This document shows, piece by piece, positions 1-10,113 of a DNA stretch of 27,611 nt. Position 1 is the first letter of the stretch; each line of letters opens with the position of its first letter. The notes under the pieces are model-generated. The model saw nothing but the letters and a program-made list of their open reading frames with translations. It did no database searches and was not told the DNA's origin. The stretch lies in the NCBI GenBank assembly GCA_003427395.1, contig BFEA01000602.1, positions 566,187 through 593,797 of the forward strand. The letters run 5' to 3'. The stretch comes from Chara braunii. Its lineage: Eukaryota; Streptophyta; Charophyceae; Charales; Characeae. Both the position numbers and the translations under genes were made by a program.

Positions 1-36
<36 letters not shown>
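1..36. repeat. (CA)n microsatellite at window edge
   Basis: Uninterrupted CA dinucleotides run from the first base to about 36. The tract is cut by the window edge, so its full length is unknown. Confidence 0.95.
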
Positions 37-40
<4 letters not shown>

Positions 41-634
41 CAGAACGACACAAAACAAAACAACACTAACAATCCTAGTCCCTTCAGCAGTCATCCTATA
101 ACCTTTCGACGCAGAAACGGGATAGGCGACACGCGCAAGACTTAGTATAAATTTGTGCGAACACAGGACTTTCTCATATCAACTAACAATGCATGCATAC
201 ACAAGCAGTCGCAGTGATGACGTGCTATGTAGTACCCATAATCACGCGGTCCTCAATAAGCTCGAGGGTCGCGTTCGACAGTCAAGTGTCGACTGACACG
301 CGCCTTGAGGGGTTAATCTCTCGACGATGAACAACCACCAAGTGCGGTTGAGAACCACATCTTCTTTTGCACCCTGCGGAGAGTGGGTGATACACAATTT
401 TATATCTTGGTGACAATCGTTTCTTATTGCCCGGGAGACCAACTCCATCATCCAAAACCTTGAAAGAACTCAAGGGGTTTGACTTTGCTGGTTGCCACAT
501 ACTGTAACGTCCAACTATAAAAACTATAAAAAGCAAATGATAAAAGAGAATCTCCCTTCTATCTCGACTCATAGTTCGTTTAACCCTTGCGCACGATCAC
601 AATAGGTCGCGCAAACACTCAATGTGTACGCATG
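37..634. other. Unassigned non-coding stretch
   Basis: No recognisable gene. The open frames here (e.g. minus strand 282-572) show no familiar domain or codon regularity. A short self-complementary patch (CGACA/TGTCG) lies near 278-294. Nothing else stands out. Confidence 0.5.
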
Positions 635-636
635 TA

Positions 637-681
637 CATATATATATGGATATATATATATATATATGTATATAATATATA
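637..681. repeat. Imperfect (TA)n microsatellite
   Basis: Alternating TA with a few interruptions (GG, GT). It lies just outside the left arm of the large inverted repeat. Confidence 0.9.
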
Positions 682-1190
682 AAAGGATTATAAATATGTA
701 ATGATCACTTCTCACAGTCAAAGTAAGACTCCTCTCAACCATATGTATGTATGTGATTGCAGACAGTCATATTTCAAGGTTAGAACCACAAAAAATACTT
801 GCAATCACATCAAAGATTCAATAAAAGTTCACATACTACAAGAGGTCAACTTCAACCATTCTCGATACTCATATTCTTCGCTTTTAGCCATGCAATCCCC
901 AACCTTTGCCCAACCTTCCAAATACTAAGTACCTTTCTTAAATGATAATTCAATAAAAGTCCGGATAAAACCATAATAAAACAATAAAAACCACCAGGGC
1001 TAAAACCTCTTAGATTGGGTAGTGAGAATGAATTAGAGTTGAGTTGTTAACCGACGAATTGACAACCAACCTGCAATTAGTGATAACAATTAGATTATCC
1101 TTTTGGGATCAGACTGAATCTAGCTTGAATCCTGAATCAAACGTCCAAAGAGGGTCTGTGTCATAAGACAGGTCAACGCCGAAATTAAAT

Positions 1191-1270
1191 CATCAGTGTA
1201 TGGAGAATAAATCTCCACAACACATTCTTACATCAGTGTATGGAGAATAAATCTCCACAATACATTCTTA
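1191..1270. repeat. 40-bp tandem duplication
   Basis: Two adjacent 40-bp units (1191-1230 and 1231-1270) differ at one base. Each contains the small palindrome TGGAGA-ATAAA-TCTCCA. The right arm has a single related sequence near 12050-12075, so the duplication arose in the left arm only. Confidence 0.9.
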
Positions 1271-1416
1271 CTCAAAAATATCTGTCAACTAAATATAATT
1301 TTACCCCTAAGTCAGTGTCTAAAGAAAAGGTCGACCTTTGGCAGAATCTCTTTCATACAGAGTGGATTGCTGGTATCGCCACTTGTCAAAATATAATTTA
1401 TCTCCTCTGAACTAAG

Positions 1417-1990
1417 AAAATTTCGGCAACGCTTCTCATAGGAAAAATGTCTTTTTATAATTTCTACTAACTTAAATATGAAAACTGAAATAATATCTAA
1501 CTCTGAAAAGTCAAATTTTGTTTAACTCCCTAAATTAGTAAAACATTTGGGTAGCATCTCCTTTAAAAAAGTAATTTTCTCAGATTTATACTAAGTCGGA
1601 TAAGAACTTAAAGTAAAACTTGAGTTCAACCAAGACAAAATTCAACTAATCCATAGATTTGTAAAAATTTCGGCGGCGCTTCTCGTTGAGAAAGTAACTT
1701 TCAAAAATTTATACAAAGCTAAGTTCAAAATCTAAAAATAACTTTGACTTCTCAAGGTTCAATTTTTGTCAAACTCTTTGAATTAGCAAAACTTTGGGCA
1801 ACACTCCTTTTAGAAAAGAATACTTTCCAGATTTTCACAAAGTCGTATAAGTCAGGTAAACTGAACTTAAAAAAAATCAAACTTTGATTAACTTTTTGGT
1901 TTTGTAGAAATTTCGGCATCGCTTACCTTAGAGAAAGTAGCTTACCAAGATTTATACAAGACCAAGTATAATAAATGATTCATAAAAATG
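1417..1990 (-). repeat. Left-arm ~120-bp satellite, five units
   Basis: Unit cores start near 1417, 1540, 1661, 1788 and 1906, a period of about 118-127 bp. Units 1, 3 and 5 carry AAATTTCGGC followed by GCTT. Units 2 and 4 carry TTTGGG followed by ACTCCTTTT-like sequence. The array is therefore an alternating dimer of about 245 bp. Weak hairpins sit at the cores, for example TTCTC-GTT-GAGAA in unit 3 and CTTTT-AG-AAAAG in unit 4. It is the mirror of the five-unit array at 11338-11950. Strand is given as minus to match the right arm. Confidence 0.75.
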
Positions 1991-2190
1991 CAGAAATTGA
2001 CCTAAGTAAAAAAAAACTTAGCTCATAAAATGCTGAAATTGACCTAGCAGGTAGTGATCTCACACAACCACATGCAAGGCCAAACCACAAAGGTAAGTAC
2101 TCTCACCAGCCCAAAGTTAATCCAGTCAAAAAATAGATCGTAATCTTTCAATGATTTATCCCTTACATCCAACTTACACAAGGCGTAAAA

Positions 2191-2912
2191 CTAGACCATC
2201 CAATCTTATGGAAACCTGTCTAGCTTAACCATTGAATATACACAAACACAAGGCACTGCAATTTTTTTTTTTCTTGGGAATATGACTAGGCTGTCCAACC
2301 TAGTCGCCCACTGTTTAAGTATCCAAGTTATACATAATTATTTGCACAGAGTTTTTTAAGGTAATATATGACTGAACCGATCATCTTAGATCAAGGTCCG
2401 GCCTGTCCCTTCTTACCACAAATTTATTCTTAATTCATACTCTCTTCAGTTGATGATCATCTATAGTCAGACCATCCAATCTTATGGAAAAATGTCTGAC
2501 TAGCGTGTTCATAAATAAAATAATATAAAAATGTAAACAAGTTTATCCTTTTGGTTTCAGCATGTGCGTGACTCCAGACCAGACCACCCCATCTTATGGA
2601 AACCTGTCCAGTCCTTTACATGAATTCCCCCTCAAAATAAAATAAGAGAGAGTCGGGGCCATCCAAGCTTATGGAACATGCTCAACTCTCTTTCAGACTC
2701 TAACAAAACATAAGAAAACCCAAAGAAAACAAGGCAACCAAGCCATCCAATCTTATGGAAAAATGTTTGGTCCCTGAAAGTCAAACACAAGCAACCCTCG
2801 CAAATCAAAGCAACCAGACCAGCCAATCTTATGGGAACCTGTCTGGTCCTTTAGGCAATCGAAAATAAACATACCACTGGACCCTTCAATCTTACAGAGA
2901 CTCTCCCAGCCT
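2191..2912. repeat. Left-arm array of hairpins with a shared loop
   Basis: About eight units repeat a loop close to CATCCAATCTTATGGAA. Each unit is flanked by its own self-complementary stem. Seen: 2191-2223 (CTAGAC/GTCTAG); 2284-2305 (GACTAGG/CCTAGTC, loop shortened); 2464-2502 (TAGTCAGAC/GTCTGACTA, 9 perfect pairs); about 2577-2612 (GACCAGAC/GTCCAGTC, 6 of 8); 2645-2693 (AGAGAGAGT/ACTCTCTTT, one G-T); 2737-2771 (ACCAAGC/GTTTGGT, one G-T); 2813-2847 (ACCAGAC/GTCTGGT, perfect); and a weak one at 2876-2912 (CTGG/CCAG). Stems are unrelated in sequence to each other, while loops are nearly the same. It mirrors the array at 10114-11057. Confidence 0.85.
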
Positions 2913-4012
2913 TTGGTTGACCCAGTCAGACACAAACAATACAACCTTCCTCCCATCTTTCCCTCAAATGCAATCCCTTTTTCACAATCTACTTTCAGTC
3001 AAACAACAAAAACTAAAACCGACTTTACACAAACATTTTCTTTATTAAGTTTGTTTTGTGTCCTGAAAGTCGAACTGAAAGTCAAAGTAGGGATGCAAAC
3101 ATATACTCAGTCAAACCATAGCAAGAAGTACAGATAGGGGTTATAATTGGGTTTGTATAGGGAAAGCAAATGGTTACCTCCCAGTGCCCTGCCTCCAGAA
3201 CTCCTCCCCAGTTCCGGCAGAGCTCCCGCAATAGGTGGGCAGACTCCCCACAGAGTTTTGTTGCGGTCCTACTGGTTGCAATCCCGCCTGCCGCCTTCCT
3301 CTCGTAACTAGGATTAGACTTAGTGTAAGACGGGCAGAAGATAAGGGGTTTCAGACGCTCGAGATACAAGAGAGGGACAAACTCAACTCATAGGAGAGGG
3401 TCTTGTAATCTTCGTGCGGCTGAGGGCCCCACAATGGTGACCAACAAAACAACAATAACTTGGTCAAACTGAAGTCAAAACGCTTGTTGTTGACCTTCCT
3501 TACAATCCTAGATCGCAACAATAATGCCTCTTACAACAATCTTATCTACTTCACAAACTCGCAATCCCAAGCGTGTTAGTTATAGGCGAGTTTGCAACCT
3601 CGCGGCTCGCCTCCGAATATTTTTATTTAGTGGACGAACAATACACCATCAATAGGCAAGCACGCAGGCCAGTGACTCCCTCCTCGCTGCTTCGGCTTGA
3701 ATGAACAACATGACAACTGAAGTCACAACAACCTAATTGTCTTCTACGAGTAGTATAACACGTGCAAACAGTAAGACACCCTCGTTACTTTCTAACAGAT
3801 GAGCTGCATCAGCTAGACTCCTCGTCGGTGTTCCAACCGCAAAGAGGGAGCTTGCAGATGCTGACTATGCATCAAAACGTCCAGCCTAGGTAAGTTTCCT
3901 TCCTGCCTCAAACTACTGCCTTCTCTCCTTACTTCTGCAGACCTTCAATCCTCCTATTCTCCAATGGACGATGCCACCTTTCACCATCAGCACTAGCCAA
4001 ATAATATGCAGA

Positions 4013-4188
4013 TGCCAACCATACAGACCACCGTTATGCCAGGTACATGCCTTGTTTTCTTCTCCATTCCAGTCTATCGTTTCGACTGACCAGTCCACCT
4101 TGCCAACCATACAGACCACCGTTATGCCAGGTACATGCCTTGTTCTCTTCTCCATCCCAGTCTATCGTTTCGACTGACCAGTTCACCT
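4013..4188. repeat. 88-bp tandem duplication
   Basis: Two adjacent 88-bp units (4013-4100, 4101-4188) differ at about three positions, all C/T changes. Each includes the small hairpin CAGTC-TATCGTTTC-GACTG. No counterpart was seen in the right arm, so this is probably a later local duplication, which helps explain why the left arm is longer here. Confidence 0.9.
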
Positions 4189-5177
4189 TGCTCACTCGTG
4201 ACCCAAAAATGTTTGGTTACAAGTGGGTTTGCAACCTCGTGGCTGACTCACAGCTAGCTTCCAGCTCCTTCGTTCATTCGTGAACGCCATACCCGCCAAT
4301 ACGTAAATCTTCAGGCTCTTGCGGCCATCTCCCTTGTCGCCCTGATCAACAAGATGAGCGGCTCACCTACCAACAAGTAAGTATACTGCTTGCTTCCCTC
4401 CTCTTCGCTGCTCACTTGCAGTCTGGTCGTTTCGGGTCACAAGCAGTCCATCGTCCACAGGTGAACCTGCAGGCTCACAGTCAGCCTCCAACAACTCTGT
4501 TCGCTCCTGCCTGCAGGTAAGTGTGCTTTCCCTCTCCTCGATGACCTTGCTAATGCCACAAACGAGAATGAGCATAAGTCTGTCGTTGGTGGCAAAGGCC
4601 TGCACTCCTCTTTCCGTTACTTTTCATCGAGAGATAGAGAGATGCTATCCTATCGACACACGGAGCACGCGCCAACCAACAGGCAAGCATCCAGTCTTTT
4701 GTCTGTTCACACTACTCTTGTTGAGTCGAACGAGCAAAATCAAAGTGACTGTTCTACTGGAACACAGACTCTTATACTGCTTTTCAGCCATGCACTCAGT
4801 GAGATAGAGGGTGGTTACTTTCGTGAATAGAAAGTGGAAGGTCATAATGAATCTTTTCGCTAGAACGCGAAAGATACATCGTCATTTTAATGTTATATAG
4901 GCGCATTATTACTAGATAAGTGTCTCCCCTATTCGCAACCCTCGGTCTCAATTTTCCCCCTTTCCTCACCTCCTATTCCATTGCCTGCTACCTTTCTTCA
5001 ACGCACTGGGTCGTTCATCTTGACTAGGCTCACTGAAATCTTCCCTGCTCCTTTCGCGATCCTCCTTCATACGACTGCGCAGCCTCTAGTGGCTATGCCG
5101 CCCAACCCAAATACTCTATTCATATTTCGAATTCATAGCTTGACTCGCAGGGTTCAAGAACATCAGAAACGGATCTC

Positions 5178-5211
5178 GGTTTGTCCGATTTCGTTGAAGA
5201 TCGGACAAACC
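5178..5211. repeat. 12-bp perfect hairpin
   Basis: GGTTTGTCCGAT at 5178-5189 pairs perfectly with ATCGGACAAACC at 5200-5211 around a 10-base loop (TTCGTTGAAG). The loop and adjoining bases resemble those of the hairpin at 5358-5389, whose stem is different. Confidence 0.9.
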
Positions 5212-5357
5212 ATTTGTTTCTCAGTCTTCCACATTCACTCTTCACGTTTCTACCACCGCACGTCTCCCTTCTCTTCTACTTTTTCTCCTACTAATTCCCT
5301 TCTAAAACTACTTTGGATTCGGGTTCGCCCGACATCCTACCCCAATTTAACTTCCTC

Positions 5358-5389
5358 TCTTGCTCGATTTCGCTAAAGACTGGGCGAGA
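5358..5389. repeat. Hairpin sharing its loop with 5178-5211
   Basis: TCTTGCTC at 5358-5365 pairs with GGGCGAGA at 5382-5389 (8 pairs, two G-T). The loop GATTTCGCTAAAGACT resembles GATTTCGTTGAAGAT of the hairpin at 5178. Between them, 5315-5337 folds as GGAT-CGGG around a TTCG tetraloop. Confidence 0.75.
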
Positions 5390-6300
5390 TTCTCAATTTC
5401 CTCCTTTCTACTACATCCCCCTTCCAAAAGCTCCGCGCACTGCTTTTCTTACTAATTCTTATTTTACTAACCCACTGCAAAATCCGTTTGCTCCGTTTGA
5501 TTCATGACATTCAAGAACCATAGAGATTTTCCGCCCGTCATAGCTACTTTCTCCGCTTCACTGTTTTCCTCTTTTGCTTTGTGCACACCTGTCACGACCG
5601 CCCGTCCGAGTCCGGTCCTCCCGTCGCTGTTTCCGCTCTTCGCCCGTGCTGAGTTGTGTGCTAAGGCAGACACTTCAACGGAGCTACTTGACACACGCAA
5701 CAAGACGACAACCTCAATAGTCGAAATCAGCAAAAGAAGTCTGTATTGATTCATCCTATTGAATCCATCAACACCGAAGGCCGATGACACTGGTCGAAAT
5801 GAGGACGAGGGCGCAATCCTGCTGCAAAAATTCGGTGGCGTGAGTCTGGGTGAGGTGGGTCCCAACATATACCTTGGAGGTAGTACCAAGTACTAAGACT
5901 TATGGACAAGGCCGCAATGTGTCCTCGCCCCCTCTTTTTGGCCCACTGTGCCCCTCGCGCAGCTTGGTAAACAGCGGGACCGGGCATATCCACAGTCAAA
6001 CCTCTCATAGGAGATAACGGCTGGTGGGCGGTATACCACAACGACCCCCACAAGCCCACTCACAGTGTTCTCCGACTCCGCTCCACCTTTAGGCTATCGA
6101 CGCTCTCCAAATGGGAAGCGAGGGAAGCTACGACCATAAAGACGCAACTGACCTCCTGCACAGTGACCTTTTTGGTCCACGTTTCAAGACAGCAAGATAA
6201 AAGAACTTCGGCAACTTCCTGAATACGCAGGAACCTATAGTTCAACCAAACTAAAGCATGCACTCTAGATCCTCGACCGCAGTGACGACCCCTAAAACCG

Positions 6301-6336
6301 GCGCCGCCGTCGGCGCGAATACCCTTACAAGGGTAT
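6301..6336. repeat. Two back-to-back perfect hairpins at the composition switch
   Basis: GCGCCG/CGGCGC (6301-6316) is followed two bases later by ATACCCTT-AC-AAGGGTAT (6319-6336). A third hairpin, CGGTCGG-GGTAG-CCGACCG, lies at 6509-6527. All three fall where the top strand changes from pyrimidine-rich to G-rich. Confidence 0.85.
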
Positions 6337-6685
6337 CCGCCCTGGTTCTTGCAAGTGACAGAAAGGCTCGGTCAACCTGGATTCTGAGTGCCCGGGTGGG
6401 GAATGCGAGGGTCGCCCGCACGAAGGCAAAGGTCTGCCATGTCCCGATAGGGAGTATGTGGGCGCGTGATTTTTAAGGCGCGCGTGTGATTTTCCCTATT
6501 TGAGTGGGCGGTCGGGGTAGCCGACCGACCCGGACCGCGTTATGACCTTGGTTAGGGAATGGAGGTTTGTCGTTGATCGGTGCGCGCAGCCTAGCGGTGG
6601 GGCCGGCGTGCCAATAGGTGTATAGGACAACCATGGCGCAGGGTGGTAGGCCGACGCCGACACCTAGGCTGCCGCGCGTTTGTGG

Positions 6686-6688
<3 letters not shown>

Positions 6689-6775
<87 letters not shown>
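6689..6775. repeat. (TA)n microsatellite near the symmetry centre
   Basis: About 43 uninterrupted TA units. It lies near the midpoint of the large inverted repeat. The long tyrosine-isoleucine open frames through it are artefacts of the repeat. Confidence 0.97.
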
Positions 6776-6779
<4 letters not shown>

Positions 6780-8829
6780 GTATAGCTTATTTATTTCGAA
6801 CTTTGGCTACTATTATTTCTTTTTTCTTCGCGTGTATGTGGGCGCGGAACCGCGGTGGGTGCACCCATGAACTATGGGAATGCAGACCGGCGCTTGGGCT
6901 CGGATGACGGAACCTGGCGGGCAGAGCCAAGTACTCTGAGTTGCCTGAGGCCGGTTGACTCCGGGGCCCGGGCCGTGTCCTTCGGGACCCCCGTAGTAAG
7001 TGGGACGGGGCAGGAAAACTTTTTTTGGACCCTGCGCACGACTGACACGCATAAACTCCAGAACCTGGGTTAGGTTCGTATACAAAAGGTAAGGCGGCCC
7101 TTGGCCGCATGAACTTTGAGGAGACGAGGGGTAAGAGGCTGAGGAGGTGAGTTTCGTAAGGCTGGTCAAGTTGCCGACGAGGCCGCCGGAGAGAATCTGG
7201 GTAAGGCCGAGGAGATCCATGAAGCCCACTAAAAGGGGGGGGCTCACCCACCCGAACTAAGCCCTGAAAGAGGGCCAGATCCGTGCCCTGACGTCGTAGG
7301 GCTCTTTCCAACCGTGCCCGCTGGGACGTCCGCTAAAGTGGGAGTACTACAGAGGAGGGTTGCTTGGCCCCTACGCGAGGACGGCACGCGCGACTGGCCT
7401 GGGAGGTACGATAGGTACTGGGTACACCTACCTGGACCCAGACGTGAGTTGGGGTAGGTGCACGCGCGAAAGAAAAAGGGGGCGTATCCTATGTAGATCC
7501 GGGAGTGAACCCGGACGGAGGTCGCGGCCTGGACCATGCCAGAGGTAGACGAGGTGGAGGAACCCCTTCAAAGGGAAGGGAGGTCTGCGGCATGAGGAGG
7601 ATTCGCATGACCTCCACGGAGAGGAGACGTTCGAGGGGTGAACCCAGATGGGAACCGGGTTAAGGGCGTGTGGACCCTGAAAGGGTACCGGGGTGCTGAT
7701 GCGGCGAAGTTCTCCGGTGCTCCCGTAAAGTCGGAACTTTATAGGAAAGATCTGCGGAGGCAACGGCACGGAGGCGAGGTATGAAGAGGGGGAGATAGGG
7801 GAAACTGGGGACGAACCCGGACGAAGAACGGGGGCAGGGGCGGACAGAAGAACTGGGAAACCTGCGACAGGGAGGAATAGTGCAGGCAAGATTTGCATGG
7901 ACTCCGCGCGAGGCCGACACGCATCAACCCGGAAAGAGGGGCCGGGTTCGGGCGTCGGGGTAGCGCGAGGCTGCAGTCGCGCGGACGGGCGGCCACGGTG
8001 GAGGGTCCTTCGGGACATCTGTTAAAATTGGACGATACAGAGAAAATCGGTTTGTCGCCGACGAGAGGCCGGCGGGTATAAGTGGGGAAGAAGCTGTCTT
8101 CCCGAGCTATTTGCCTCGAGTCGTTTTTTTTGGCCGAGTAGAGCACTGTGTGCTTCCCGATCGGAGTGCGCAGTTTTGAAGGACGTCACCACGACAAGGG
8201 TGACGGGCGAAGATGTCGACGGGGTGAGGTAGGGCGCAGCGGAGGGGAGGTAGTGCGCGCGAACGTTGATGGGATAGGGCCGAGAAAGGGGTGAGTTAAG
8301 GGTTTTTGGTTAGGGCGAGTACGATGGAAGAGTTAGTTTGGGCGATAGATGAGTGAATCGGGGACTGGAGGGGAGAAGACTTGCGCCAGGGCTATGGCGG
8401 GTGAAGGAGGGAAGGAGGCGGAAAGTGCATGACAACTTCGATTCGTAACGGATTTCGGCGAACCAAAAGCCGAATCCGAAGCTCTCTAATAGGGCGAGTT
8501 CGATAGCGCGGTTAGTTTAGGAGAAGAGTTAGTAGATTAGGAGTTGGCAGGGGGAATTGGTGCGTGGAGGAAAGGAAACGGTGGCATGAACCTGGGTGAC
8601 GAATTGCGCCAGGTACATGCATGCTGAAAAGGAGTGAAGGGCGGAGCACGGGAAAAACAGAGGGAAGACCGGACAGTCGACTCGTTCCTCTACGGAGTCG
8701 AGTGAACTGAGAACGGAAGCGGGGGTTCTGGGCCCCAGCGACATCGATCCTGGGGTCAGAAGTAGTGTAAATTTAGTAGAGTAGCTGTGGGAAGGGGAAG
8801 GTGGTGTACGGACGGGCCGAGGAGGGGCG
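6776..8829. other. G-rich inner part of right arm, non-coding
   Basis: The top strand is purine- and especially G-rich. The long minus-strand open frames here (e.g. 6787-7311, 7428-8018) are proline/arginine/serine-rich, overlap one another in different frames and show no domain, so they are read as composition artefacts. Two identical GTCC-TTCG-GGAC hairpins lie at 6977-6988 and 8005-8016. A 9-bp stem with one bulge (GGATTTCGGC/GCCGAATCC) lies at 8450-8477. Confidence 0.5.
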
Positions 8830-10113
8830 TTAGGCGCAGGAGTGAACCTGCCCGCGTTTAGCGACAGACTCATTCGTCCTGGCTTGGTATAAACAGCATA
8901 AGGAAGGCCGCGAGCGGGAGAGATATCAGAAGATGGTATGCCCGGTCGCTTCCCGTTGCGGACGACTCTTTCGGCCCTTGCTGTGTATGGTGGTGTACGT
9001 GTCGGGGTTTAGTGGCAGATTCATCTGACCCTGCTCATTCCCGACAATGGTGCTGTGAGGGCAAGGGAGGCGGAGAGGAAGGGGATCCGCCGATGGGTCA
9101 AGCCCACTGCAGTATTGTGGGGGATTACTGGGTTTTCGTACCGGCTGGCCCAGCACGGTGACTGTTAGTTGCAGTACGGTACGATACGAGCAAGCTGGAG
9201 GGCAGACCACAGCGTCGACTGGTGGCACGGGGGTTTGGACTGACAAGACTGTGTGGCGGGCTGTATGATCGGCTGCAGTGTGCGCGACGAAGTGCCTCAG
9301 CTATACTCCTACTGCGGCGGCGGCTGTACCTATTACAGACTGCTGCCTGGCTGCTGGTACGACTGAGCCGGGTGTCACGGGAAACCAATACAGTTGGAGT
9401 TCGCCAGCTGCCTCATGATTGATGGCATCGAGCTGCGACTGCCACAGCTGGGTAGGACCGTGGCTGAGCAGTGGGTCATTGCTGCTAAGACAATCGGGTG
9501 GGGGAGGTTGTTGTCGCGGCCCAGGAGCCTATCAGGAGAGGTGAGCTTAGTGGGTTGGCCGTGGCGTGGGCAAGTCGCTGTTGCTGTTTGGCCACCATTG
9601 CGGGGCCCTCAGGCGTTGAAGGATCGAAGGCCCTCTCGTGCGAGTCTGAGTGTACCGTTCTACTTTAGAGTCTTACCCCTTCTTCCCCTGTCCTTCTTAC
9701 TCCCAGTCTGGTCCTTTGATTCTGAGAGGAAGGCGGCAGGCGGGCGTGTGGCCCGTAACCCGCGCCAAGGCCTTGTGGGGGGTCGCCCCACCGATTGCGG
9801 GAGCTCTGCTGGGGCTCAGGCAGAGTCTTGGAGGCAGGGAACTGAGTGGTAAACCCTTGACTCCCTCTATAAGCCCAACTACGACCCCTACCTGTACATC
9901 TCTCTACATTTGACTGAGCGTATTGTGTGGATCCTGTACTCTGATTTTGGTTTGACTGTCAGGACCTAAGTCAGACTGAAGTAAAGGAGTGTGTGTGCAA
10001 TCTCAGTTTCAACTTTGTTGATTGCCTGAAAGCAGATTGTGAACAAGGTGGGTTGCATCTGGGGAAGGTTGGGAGGAAGGCAGTATTGTGTGCAGATTGA
10101 CTGGGTCACTAAG

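Larger units (their letters stand above)
860..4620 (+). repeat. Left arm of a giant diverged inverted repeat
   Basis: Read forward, this stretch aligns by eye with the reverse complement of about 8830-12430. The clearest blocks are 920-1020 against 12240-12350 (shared AATAAAAGTCCGG and ACCACCAGGGCTAAA), 2900-3310 against 9727-10140 (shared CTCCCAGCCTT, TGACCCAGTCA, TTCACAATCT, GCCTGCCGCCTTCCTCTC), and 3425-3450 against 9595-9612 (GAGGGCCCC, CAATGGTG). A weaker match is 4560-4620 against 8830-8880. Identity looks roughly three quarters or better in the best blocks, by eye. Order of parts is preserved and mirrored. No coding sequence is seen. It may be a long-TIR or foldback element, or two copies of one repeat family in opposite orientation. 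Confidence 0.8.
4900..6260. other. Pyrimidine-rich inner part of left arm, non-coding
   Basis: The top strand is markedly rich in C and T. No gene was recognised. It contains several strong hairpins (5178-5211, 5315-5337, 5358-5389). Short similarities to the reverse complement of 7.6-8.5 kb suggest that the inverted repeat continues inward, but alignment by eye is unreliable here. Confidence 0.5.

Noticed and set aside
282-572. Possible small minus-strand gene near the left edge
   Set aside because: No homology recognised, overlapping frames of similar length, no promoter or splice context.
2372-2403. A further left-arm hairpin around GATCATCTTAGATC
   Set aside because: The loop resembles the family, but outer stem pairing is too weak to count.
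6643-6907. Open frames encoding long Tyr-Ile repeats
   Set aside because: They are translations of the (TA)n microsatellite in several frames.
6787-8146. Long minus-strand open frames in the G-rich region
   Set aside because: They overlap in different frames, are Pro/Arg/Ser-rich as the base skew predicts, and contain no recognisable domain. Stop codons are simply rare in such composition.
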